From Oryzias latipes (taxonomy: Eukaryota > Chordata > Actinopteri > Beloniformes > Adrianichthyidae), in contig NC_019875.2 of the NCBI RefSeq assembly GCF_002234675.1, positions 22,810,299 through 22,874,298 on the forward strand: 64,000 nt of DNA, read 5' to 3'. Every line of letters begins with the position of its first letter. Position 1 is the stretch's first letter. A program made the translations under genes and the position numbers. Below the pieces are notes generated by a model that saw only the letters and a list, made by a program, of their open reading frames with translations, was not told the DNA's origin and ran no database searches. Shown in pieces: positions 13,540-23,400 of this stretch.

Positions 13540-13574
<35 letters not shown>
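13427..13574. repeat. (TA)n microsatellite with flanking inverted repeat (palindrome)
   Basis: A 14-base arm (AATCTTTTTATTCT, 13427-13440) is followed by about 88 bases of alternating AT, and then by the exact reverse complement of the arm (AGAATAAAAAGATT, 13529-13542). A second (TA)n run extends to 13574. The first 116 bases form a near-perfect palindrome that could extrude as a cruciform or hairpin. Confidence 0.9.
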
Positions 13575-13575
<1 letters not shown>

Positions 13576-14101
13576 TGTGAAAAAAATCCCCAAAACATGT
13601 GTCATTCTGAGATCGTCATTTGTAAAACTGCTAAAAACTGTAAAACTAAACTAAACTAACAAATTTACACAAAGTAAATTTAAATAAAACAAAAAAACAA
13701 AAAAACAGCGGAACTACTTTTTTAGTTCACGTTTTTACGGGACACAATAATATGTGGGACACTGTACGGACTTTGCTATTCATAAAAAGAAGCCCGCTGA
13801 CAGTCTCTTGTTTGTGTTTATCGTAGCTACGAAAAATGCGTTACTCCACAGCGTACATTGAAGCGGGTTGGAGGCAACGATTCTGCTTTTTCTTTATCTT
13901 GATTCTTTAAATGTATCTATTTACTTTAATAAACGCTAGAATTGTGCGTTTATAATAGGCTACCAGAATTTTTCAAACATTTTTTCCTTTGAATATCTGT
14001 GTTTAGGACGCTTTAACTATCTGTTCAGTGAGTGACTGAGCACATCCTGGACCTTTATATTTTCATATCATCATCATCGCCACTGTTATCTTTAATTTCA
14101 G
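13575..14101 (+). promoter_or_regulatory. armc6: armc6 upstream region, probable promoter and 5' UTR exon
   Basis: The start codon of armc6 lies 23 bases after a consensus acceptor (TTTAATTTCAG ending at 14101), so at least one noncoding exon must lie upstream. A somewhat more CpG-bearing stretch around 13735-13880 is the nearest candidate for the transcription start, but I could not identify the donor or a defined core promoter. Confidence 0.35.
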
Positions 14102-14124
14102 AGTGATAACATAACAATACAGAA

Positions 14125-17100
14125 ATGGCGAAACGAAGGATCACACAGGAAACATTTGACGCTGCTGTCAGGGAAAACGTGGAAGATTTGGAGATGGATC
14201 CAGACGAAGCTGTGAGGGAAGCTGTGGAGCAGTTTGAGTCTCAAGGTAAATGTGAAGTTATCGAGCCAAAATGAAAATAAGGAGGTCCAGAATAAACAAA
14301 ACGGAACTCAGACAGACATTTAATTAGAACAGTTTCACGACAAGTTAAAAAGATCATTACAAAAAAATATAAAATAAAAATTGGTTTAAAAAATAATGCA
14401 AAATTTATTTTTAAATTCAAGCACAAATTAAGTTTACTCACTTGGTTTTGATGATTTTTTTTATGTATTTTTGATGCATTGAATTGTTTATTTTTAATCT
14501 CAAAAATATGAATAATCTGTGTTGTGTCTGAGAAGATTAATCTAGATCATTTTGGATGCAGGTGTGGACCTAAGTTGTATTGTAAAAGCTGGACCATCTG
14601 AATTTTCTGACGGTCAAGGAGAGCCAACACATACTATTTTAAAGGTAAATATTTACGTGTCAGGGTAGAATAAGCTTCACTGCAATAGAAGCTGCTTACA
14701 AAAATTGTGCTCACCCTTTCATTTACCTTTTTTACTTGCAGGCTTTAGATTCCCTTCGAAAGGGTAGAGAATCTGTTTCTTTACCTGAAATGGCAGAGGA
14801 GTTGAAATGCTTTACTGAGCAATGCTCCCTTGGATTTGCACAGAGGTATTTAGCTGCCCAGAAAGACGCATATCCCATCATCCTGTCCTACTGCAAAAAA
14901 AGCATGGAGGAGGAGGAGGAGGGTGTGGCGACCACTCTGTCTGCTTTTGCAGCTCTAACCGACGGACAGCCGGACTTGTTGGAAGCAGAAGGCCGGCAGA
15001 TCCTCTTGGATGCCTTAAAGAAGTACCAGGGCGATCCTTTAGTGACGCGTGCTGCAGTCAGTGTGGTTCGAAACTGCTGCTTAAAGCATGAACAGAACAG
15101 GCAGGATTTGGTGAAAGAGGGCGTTCTACCGCTGCTGACTGGAGCCATTACCCGCCACACCCGGCGTGCTGAGCTGGTCAAGGAGGCGTCTGCAGCTCTC
15201 AGGGTGATGACGTTTGATGATGATGTCCGAGTCACTTTCGGACATGCACACGACCACGCAAAGATGATTGTCCTGGAGCACAATGGGTTGAAGGTTTTAA
15301 TTGAAGCTGCCAAAGGTGACATTACTAAGATTTTTTTTGCAATTTTTTTTTTTTTAACCAAATGTAACATTTTGTTGTTTTCTCCACACAGCTTACCATG
15401 ATAATCCTCCTCTTCTGAGCGAGCTCTGTGCAGCTCTATCACGCCTAGCGGTCAGGAACGAGTTTTGCCAAGACATCTGTGATCTGGGCGGATTAAAGCT
15501 CATGATGACTCTGCTTGCAGACAACTATGAATCAGCGGTAGTTAAAAACAACCCTAACAAAATAAGACCAGTGAAACCAACATAACAAACGTTTGTTGGT
15601 TTGTTTTGCTCTCCTTACCAAGCTGCAATTGTCTCTGCAGGATTTGAGCCGACAGGTCCTCAGCGCAATGCGAGCCATAGCGGGGAATGATGACGTGAAA
15701 GATGCAGTCGTTGCAGCTGGAGGAGTTCAGCTTATTGTCATAGTTATGAACAAACATGCGCGCAACCCTGCTGTGAGTCTCCACGTCTACACTTTAAACA
15801 ACTATTGTTTCTCTAAGTTGAACTATAGATGTAACGGAAAATAATTCCACTTAATTAACTCAAATCAATTTAGGTTATAAAAAAATACAACGATTTTTCT
15901 AGGAGTAGAGTCATGTTAAATACAAAATGCAGTCATATTCACCTCTTAGATTTACATATTTGAACAAAACAAAAAAGGCCATTTGGTTGTAGTTTTGCTT
16001 CACTCAAACTAAAAAGATTACTCAAGTGAACATGTTTGTTGCTGAGCATACCATAAGACAGGGCTACCTAACCCTGGTCTTTAAGATCTACCTCCGCCTG
16101 TATTCAGCTCTTTCTACACTTCTTGCTCCAGATTACTTGGATCAGGTGGAAACATCTGAGTCAACTAATCAGCCGCATGGAGGGAAGGGAGAGCTGGAAA
16201 ACAGGTCAGGGTGGTTCATCTTCAGGACCAGGGTTGGGGACTTCTCAAACAAAATTCCTACCTGGTTTTCAAATGCAAAGGAAATATTTTTCTCTTTAAC
16301 ATTCAGTGTAGGATTTGGAGAAATGCTTGGCGGTGGAGTAATAATGATGTGGTGTTGATTTCCAATGACTGGTCCTGGATTTTAGGTATTCAGAAGATTA
16401 TAAACTTCTTGAAGTTCAAGGTATTCCAGAACCCAATGTTGGATAATTTTTCCTGAAATTCCAAATTGGTAAAAAAATAAACGGCTTATGGAATAGCGGA
16501 TTAAGTAGAAAGTCTACAAAAAGTGCTTAAAATAAACAAAAATAATTAAAATAAAAAAAAACTCAGTGTGAATTGGGCTAAAATCTATTTTAGGGGAACG
16601 ATTCCTGAACTAATTTGCATAAATCTTAAAGGTAATTTTCACACACAGTGATGCAGCTGTATCCAAAAAATATAACAAACAAATATAATTCCACTATTAT
16701 AGCATTGTAATAATTTCAAATAAAGTCCTGCATCATTGTTTTGATGTTGTGATGCAGGTCTGTGAGCAGGGCTGTGCCTGCCTCTCCGTCCTTGCCTTAC
16801 GGAAGCCAAAGAACTGCACGGTCATCATGGAGGATGGAGGAGCCTTGGCTGCCCTTCAGGCCATGAAGGATCACCAATTAGCACTCAATGTACAGGTAAA
16901 CATGAAGTCATTTCTATTTGCTTCCTTATACACACTAAATAGCTTTTATTCAGAGTTTTTTACTGCTTTTCACAGAAACAGGCCTGCATGCTGTTAAGAA
17001 ATCTGGTTGCGCATATGCAAAACTACTGTCAACCAATCCTGGACATGGGAGCAGAGACTCTGATCGGTAAGGCAGTACAGAAACATCCAGACTGTGCAGA

Positions 17101-17188
17101 TGTGGGGAAAGCGGCCCTCAGAGATCTGGGCTGCAAGGTGGAGCTTCGAGAGCTGTGGACCGGCACGCATGGCAGCCTTTCAAACTAA
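14125..17188 (+). CDS. armc6: Armadillo repeat-containing protein 6 (ARMC6), seven coding exons
   Basis: Coding exons are 14125-14245, 14562-14644, 14742-15315, 15392-15537, 15641-15772, 16758-16895 and 16976-17188. All have GT-AG borders and the joined frame is continuous: 1407 nt, 468 aa, close to human ARMC6 (about 475-500 aa). The start [17 protein letters not shown] fits the known N-terminus. Recognisable family blocks are the LTDGQPDLL segment, [74 protein letters not shown] and the C-terminal [18 protein letters not shown]. These make up a series of armadillo helical repeats over roughly residues 70-460. An acidic EEEEE run lies in exon 3. The fish protein lacks about ten residues found in human just before the [11 protein letters not shown] block. 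Armadillo folds bind protein partners; the exact role of ARMC6 is poorly known. Its 3' neighbour slc25a42 lies on the same strand, about 1.3 kb away. Confidence 0.95.
16059..16246. mobile_element. Short MITE-like repeat in armc6 intron
   Basis: The stretch begins CAGGGCTACCTAACCCTGGT and ends with AGGACCAGGGTTGGGGACTT. These are imperfect inverted ends (CAACCCTGGTCCT type) that I recognise from a widespread vertebrate and fish hAT-like MITE. The interior contains ATCAGGTGGAAACATCTGAG-like sequence typical of that family. No matching target duplication is visible, so the exact borders are uncertain. It lies inside the 985-bp intron between armc6 coding exons 5 and 6. Confidence 0.5.
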
Positions 17189-17660
17189 AGTTCATGAAAC
17201 CGAATGACAAGTTGCTAAAGTTCCACGTTGTGATGTTTTATAGGTGTTCGGTCGAAAATTATTAATAGTGACACGCTTTGACTTGATAATGTGTCTCACA
17301 GTCTGCAGAAGTATAAAGAAATTGTTTTTTTATTTTAATTGTCTGTAACTCTTACTATGTTAGTTTGTATATTATGGACTCTTTGTAAATGCATTTGCTG
17401 CTATACAAATATGTAAGCTTCTCTCTTTGTGTTTTATTTCAACCACAAATATTAGAGCCAACATTTGAAATATAATTCTTTTAATGACTTTTCTTCTTTA
17501 AAAAAAATCTGTGTTTTACTTTGTGTTTGCTGTAACTTTAATTCAACGTTTCTGATAAAAGCTGAGCATTTCTTCACATTTTTTTTCTCACACAAACTTC
17601 TTCAAGTTGTTTTCAAGATTTTCATATTTTATTGCATTCATCTTCTAAACACATCATCCT
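17189..17660 (+). other. armc6: armc6 3' UTR and downstream flank
   Basis: The TAA stop at 17186-17188 is followed by AT-rich, T-rich sequence. No canonical AATAAA occurs in the first 270 bases; a TATAAA-type variant near 17311 or sites further on could serve for polyadenylation. The end of the transcript cannot be fixed from sequence. Confidence 0.4.
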
Positions 17661-17878
17661 GTCACACAGACTCACACCAAGGGACAATTTAGAGTAACCA
17701 ATTAACCTATGAAGTATGTTATGGGATGGTGGGAGGAACCCGGAGTCCCAGGAGAAAACCCACGGGAGAACATGTAAACTCCACACAGAAAGGTGTTCTG
17801 TTTCAGGTCCCCCAGCCGGGACTTGAACCAGGGGCCTTCTTCTATGCTAACCACCGCGCAGGGCGCGCCTGTTGGACC
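17660..17878 (-). mobile_element. SINE-like dispersed repeat, antisense
   Basis: On the minus strand this is a partial copy of the repeat at 21084-21445. It shares GGGACCTGAAACAGAAC-type, TGTGTGGAGTTTACATGTTC, GGGTTTTCTCCTGGGACTCC and TAAATTGTCCC phrases. It is truncated and lacks the AATG tail. Because it sits between armc6 and slc25a42, it may overlap the armc6 3' flank. Confidence 0.7.
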
Positions 17879-17879
17879 A

Positions 17880-18480
17880 AAACTTACATTTGCTTTCAAA
17901 TCATTTTCTCTTTAAATTTCTAAATCTAGAAAAACTCTTGTGTTGTTACATTTCCCACCATTCTTGGAAGTTGTTGTCTTTTCTGTGAGTCTGGCTCCTC
18001 ATAACTCCACTTTTTTTTCACTGCATGACGACTTTGATTTGCTTGATGGTTCATTTTTTGCGGTACCACAACAGGTTTTATGTAACTTTAGCGTTATCAA
18101 AGTTAAAAAAACAATTTACTCTTGTCAATTAATTTTGTTTTCGTCAATCGGATTTATATTAAAGCCACATTTTAAGGTCCAAATCTTTTAATTACTTTAT
18201 ATATGTTTTTTTCAAATATTGCACACTTTGCTGTACGTACTATCTATTTGTTCAGCCACCTTGTTCTTTTTAAAGCTTGTGAAAAATGAACATAGTGAAA
18301 GATGCGTTTTCCTCCTGGAAAATAAAAGGCTCAATTCTCAGATGGTCGTCATAGTTAAGTTAATACTCATTTTATCTCATCTTAATTACAAATCACAAAT
18401 GTAAATATGTAATATTTTTATATATTTATCAAGTTGTTTTATTTTCTTTTTTTAATTTTAGATAAAAAAAAAAAATCAAA
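17880..18480. other. armc6-slc25a42 spacer, nothing recognised
   Basis: AT-rich spacer sequence with no protein-like frame and no recognised repeat. Confidence 0.4.
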
Positions 18481-18968
18481 CAACTCATTGTTTCGAGCTT
18501 TGCTTACGCCCCTCCAACCGACCAATCATGGCTGGCCCAAAAATCGACTTCATTTCCCACAATGCCACCGCGCTTGCCCTTGTCAAACCCAAACCTCACT
18601 GTTTATATGCTAACGTGAAATGCCTCGACTTGAGTGGCTGACAGACGCAGTAACGGCTGAAACGCGACCTTAAAAGAAGGCTGCCTGTCACAAAGTCAGC
18701 GCTACTGTGCCAGACTTGAACATTTAGAGGGAAACTTTGCCTTTTTTTCTTTTCTGTATAATTGAGAAACATTTTCTGTTAGTATTAGCACTCAACTTTA
18801 GGGTTCACATATCAGCAAGCGTGTAGTTTTATCGGCTAGCAGCTAGCATGCGTTACTTAATCGAACTCTTACAGTTAAACTTATGTCGAAAAACGGCTGA
18901 AGAGTGGAAATAAGAGGCGAACTGAGGCACGTCGAAGCGCACAAAACCTGGGTGCTGCCAGTTACGAG
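18481..18968 (+). promoter_or_regulatory. slc25a42: slc25a42 promoter and noncoding first exon
   Basis: A CCAAT box lies at 18522-18526, and a motif close to the ZNF143/THAP11 promoter consensus (CATTTCCCACAATGCC, 18551-18566) follows 24 bases later. CpG content rises over 18560-18960. The presumed first exon ends at 18968 (TTACGAG followed by the strong donor GTAAGTCG). The transcription start is probably between about 18600 and 18750. The exon contains no long open frame. Confidence 0.6.
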
Positions 18969-20352
18969 GTAAGTCGTTTGTGACGTTTGACAGTTGTGAC
19001 ACAGCAGAGGTAGAAACGTTTTGGTTTGCTTTTCAGCAGACCAGTGATAGGGATCGAATGAGAGGCGTGGTAGGTTTGGATGAATGTCCAGTGTTGATTA
19101 AAAAATACAATTGAGATAAAAACGAGGCACAACATCTGAGCTATAGAAAAGCCAATTAGGAAATTAATATTACATTTGAGCTGTAATGTAAAAGGATTGT
19201 AACCTGTCAGCAATTCCACAGAACATCATCTGGAAATAAATGATTAAGTCATTAAATGTGTGTATTTTTAAACTGAATTCCTCCTGATTTCATTCATATG
19301 TGGCACTGAAGGAGACATTTGTACCTCTGGAGCCTTTTCTTGTACTCATTGACACGTGAAGTCAAGATTCTGCAAAATGTGGACCTACGACAAACATTAA
19401 CTGACGTGTTTATGAACACCTATTTGGGTGTCAAACTAAACTTTCTGGTCACAAAACACGATTATTTTCCTGGAAGAGTCTGTGCAGCATAAGAATCCCA
19501 CATGAAGGCAGTCAACCTAGGCACAGGTTTCAGTTACTTAGACAAAGGAATCCTTGTAGGTGGAAGGAAAGGAATGTTTTAAGTTACACCAAACATTTTT
19601 AATTTTACACACTTTTATAGAATCACTGAAGTCTTCAGGGCATTAGCCGCAGGAGTTCAACCACAAAATAAAAGGAAAAGTGTCACAAAATGATGCATTT
19701 TTTTGTTGATGATGCTGGCTGTAGATGTTCAGCATCACATGTCTCTGACATGAGTTGAGATTTGTCAACCACGTTTCTAGTCTGAGATTAAGCAGACCGG
19801 AGTTGAGGTTAAAGGTTCAGAAATTCTTGATTTGTGAGATGAAATGTTAGCTAATGGAGTGCTATGTAAATGCCTTTGGTTCTTACCGCAGGAGATCCCA
19901 CAAAACATGTTGTTTTGGTTGAAATCTGATATCCTGGTGGGGAAGAGCTTAATAGTAATACTTGTGTCGTACGCAGCGGCACCTTCACCTACAAACTGTG
20001 AGCTCTGTCCTTCAGGGAATTAATGTTTGTCTTGTTGAATTCAAAGTTTATTTTTCCGTCTTAGGTGTGGAGTTTGGTTACTGTTACATTTGTGTTAATT
20101 AGTTAGTGGAGTTTGTATTAAGTTGCTTTTTGAGCAATGAATCCTACAGAATGAGGTCATCCTACAGCAACATTTTTGCAGCAAGAAATGACAGAATAAA
20201 AATGTTTTTTTTCTTGGAATAAAAAAGGATTACTTCTGTTTTAAAATCTTTCTTATCATTTTTGCAGTTGGCATGGAGTATGACCATACTATACTGATTA
20301 CATGTTTTATTTTGATGTTCAGTTTAATCTAAAACTTGTTTTCTTCCTGTAG
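18969..20352 (+). other. slc25a42: slc25a42 intron 1
   Basis: This runs from the GTAAGTCG donor to a TTTTCTTCCTGTAG acceptor. The sequence is AT-rich and no repeat, nested gene or RNA was recognised within it. Confidence 0.55.
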
Positions 20353-20399
20353 CTCCCTCGGCTCCTGGTGGTGCTGTCCGCTCTCAGTGGCTTGAATTC

Positions 20400-20420
20400 A
20401 TGAGCGTGCTCTTTGTGTAG
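20400..20420 (+). promoter_or_regulatory. slc25a42: Upstream ORF (6 codons) in slc25a42 5' UTR
   Basis: ATGAGCGTGCTCTTTGTG followed by TAG lies in the second, mostly noncoding exon (from 20353). It ends nine bases before the main ATG at 20430. Its start context (TTCATGA) is weak. A short uORF this close could reduce initiation at the main start; whether it is used is not known. Confidence 0.4.
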
Positions 20421-20429
20421 TCTGCAGTG

Positions 20430-23400
20430 ATGGGGAGCGGAGTCCACGAACAACAGCGCTCACTGACACAAGGAGAAGTGGCGCCGTTGCCTTCATCCAG
20501 TCAGTCAGAAGGGAGCTATGAGGTGAAAAAAATGTCACGCCATTTTGGGCCTAAAGGCCTCCATTACACTATTTGTTTATTTTCTTTGGACGGATCTTTT
20601 CGCTCTCAGACACACAGGCGAACAACACACAAACCCTCCAGCTAACCAATCAGCTTAAAGATTAGGAAGGAATGTAAAAACAGCTGCTCTAACACAAAGA
20701 AAGATGAAATGTGGCTTTATGACGGTGGCCCTGAAGTGCAAATCCAGTCAAGCCTCCGGTATCTTGGGGTGTTGTTTGACAGCTCTGTGTCCCTGGAAGA
20801 TCACTCAAAACAGATAATAAAACTTTTTATATCATTTGAGGAACATGGCAAAATTTAATTTTGATTTCTGGAAATGACTGTAGTTTTCTGAAACGTTTTA
20901 TTTTTTATTTTGTCTCATTTTTTTTAAAATTGTGTTTTGGTTTCTGGAATTCTGCTTTGATTTCTTCAATGTAATGCTGTTTTTATAATTTGTTTTGCTT
21001 TATTAATTGTCACTGTCATCTTTAACATGTTTTTTTTTGTTGACTGAACCCCCCCAAAAAAAATAGTGACTGATTTGTTGGTGGGCTGCACGGTGGTGCA
21101 GTGGTTAGCGCTGTTGCCTCACAGCAAGAAGGCCTCTGGTTAAAGTCCTGGCTGGGGGACCTGAAACAGAACATCAATGGGGGACCTTTCTGTGTGGAGT
21201 TTGCATGTTCTCCCCATGCATCCATGGGTTTTCTCCGGGGACTCCGGCTTCCTCCCACCGTCCAAAAACATGGACATTGGTTAATTGGTTACGGTACTCT
21301 AAATTGTCCTCAGACGTGAATGTGAGTGTGCATGGGTGTCTGATTTGTGTGGTCCCCTGCTTTCGCCTGCAAGTGGCCGGGATAGGCTCCGGCATGACCC
21401 CGGAAGAGACAAATGGATTAGAAGATGAATAAATGAATGAATGAATGATTTGTTGGTGTGATTTGGTCTTCAGGGCCACCGTACTTCATGGCCACTGATT
21501 GCAGCAAATGAGGTTTCTTCTTCTTTCTGTCAACTATAGAAGTGGGCATAGACTTGTTCCTGCAAACCTCCAACTCTGCAGTTTTACTGTATGAGTAAAC
21601 ATATAATATATAACTTATATATAACATATAACTTGAAGGAAAAATGAAGAAACCAAACATTATGCTGTAAAATTAAATCATTCGTGCTACTAAACCTGTT
21701 CTAGCTGATAATGAATGAGATTTTTAGTGTTTGCTTCAGTTGCATATTTTGTTTTATAAGCTAGAAATTCAGTCGTGAAGTCCCCACAGCTCTGAGATCT
21801 CTGATTTCTGAATGAATGAGCGCTCGCTTTGATTCATTTAACCCGGAGCGGGATCACTGCACCTCACATGGGGAGGGGTGGTTCTTAATGATCCACAGAA
21901 TCTCAAACACATCTTCAGTCAGACGTTTCTGTCTTGTTGCTGTTGGTGACCCTAACGGCGATCCCTTCATTGATGTGCAGGGCATGAAGCAAACCCGCTC
22001 CGTCCTAAACTCGCTGTTCTCGGGGGCTTTAGCCGGAGCCGTGGCAAAGACTGCTGTTGCCCCACTGGACAGAACCAAAATCATTTTTCAAGGTAAGTGG
22101 TGCTGATCTGAATGTTCAAAGAGGCTTTGGATCATAAATGACCTTTGTGACTTGTATTTTGAACGTGTTTGACATTAATAGTTTTTGTTTCTCTTCTAGT
22201 GTCTTCAAACCGATTTTCTGCAAAAGTAAGTTGGAGCTTAATATTTCATAGCTGCTCTCATTCCTGATGGTTTTTTGAGTACCGTACTTGTAAATAAACT
22301 TTATTTAGAAAATAAACTAAATCTTATTAATAAACTATATTTAGGTTCCACTTGTTTAGAATAAATACATTTAAATGAAGTAAATGCTGTTTCTGCATGA
22401 CAGGAAGCCTACAGGTTGATCTACCGAACTTACCTAAAAGACGGCTTCCTCAGTCTGTGGAGGGGGAACTCTGCCACCATGGTGCGAGTCATCCCATATG
22501 CTGCCATCCAGTTCTGTGCACACGAGCAGTACAAGAGACTGCTGGGAGGTTATTATGGCTTTCAGGGGAAGTGAGTGCTGTTCTTGTTGTGCGTTTATGA
22601 ACTTCAGTCCTGTTTTTAGACAAAGAAAAAGGCTAAAGCTGAGAAATCTGCTGGTTTCAGAGTTCTGCCTCCAGTCCCGAGGTTATTGGCTGGGTCTTTG
22701 GCTGGAACCACAGCGGCCATGCTGACTTACCCTCTGGACGTGGTGCGGGCCAGGATGGCTGTGACGCCCAAGGAAATGTAAGCACATTAACGGAGGTTAC
22801 TACATTACCTCAGTGGACATGACGATTTATTTCAATGGCCCAGAACAGCATAAAATTACTTAAACAGTTTAATTGGTTGTCTGAATTCCGTCAGTACTTA
22901 CAACTTACTGCACTGTATACGGCGCTCGTCATGTTGTTGGGGTGTCTGAATCTTCATGTCTGAATCAAAATCCAGTGCTCTGGACATTTTTAATGCAAAA
23001 AATCAATGTGGGGCAGCAAGACAGCCCCCATACCTCACAGCAAGAAGGCCCCCAGTTCAAGTCCCAGCTGTGGGACCTGGAACAAACACCAAGGACCAGG
23101 ACCTCTCTGTGTGGGGTTTGCATGTTCTCCCCGTGCATGCGTGGGTTTTCTCCGGGGACTCCAGCTTCCTCCCACCGTCCAAAAACATGCTTCATAGCCT
23201 GTTACTCAAAATGGTTACTCTAAGTTGTGTGATTGTGCATGGGTGTGTGATTTGTGGCCCTGCGACAGACTGGCGACGTGTCCAGGATGTCCCCTGCCTT
23301 CGCCCACAAGTGGCCAGGATAGGCCCCGGCAGCCCCGCGACCCCGGGAGGGACAAAACGGGCTTAGAATATGAATGAAAGAAAGGATTAATGCTCACTCG

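Noticed and set aside
14888..15442. 184-codon minus-strand open frame
   Set aside because: It is antisense to the large armc6 exon and a shadow of its codon usage; the plus-strand product is clearly ARMC6.
22956..23366. 136-codon plus-strand open frame
   Set aside because: It lies within the SINE-like repeat in slc25a42 intron 6; similar frames occur in the other copies.
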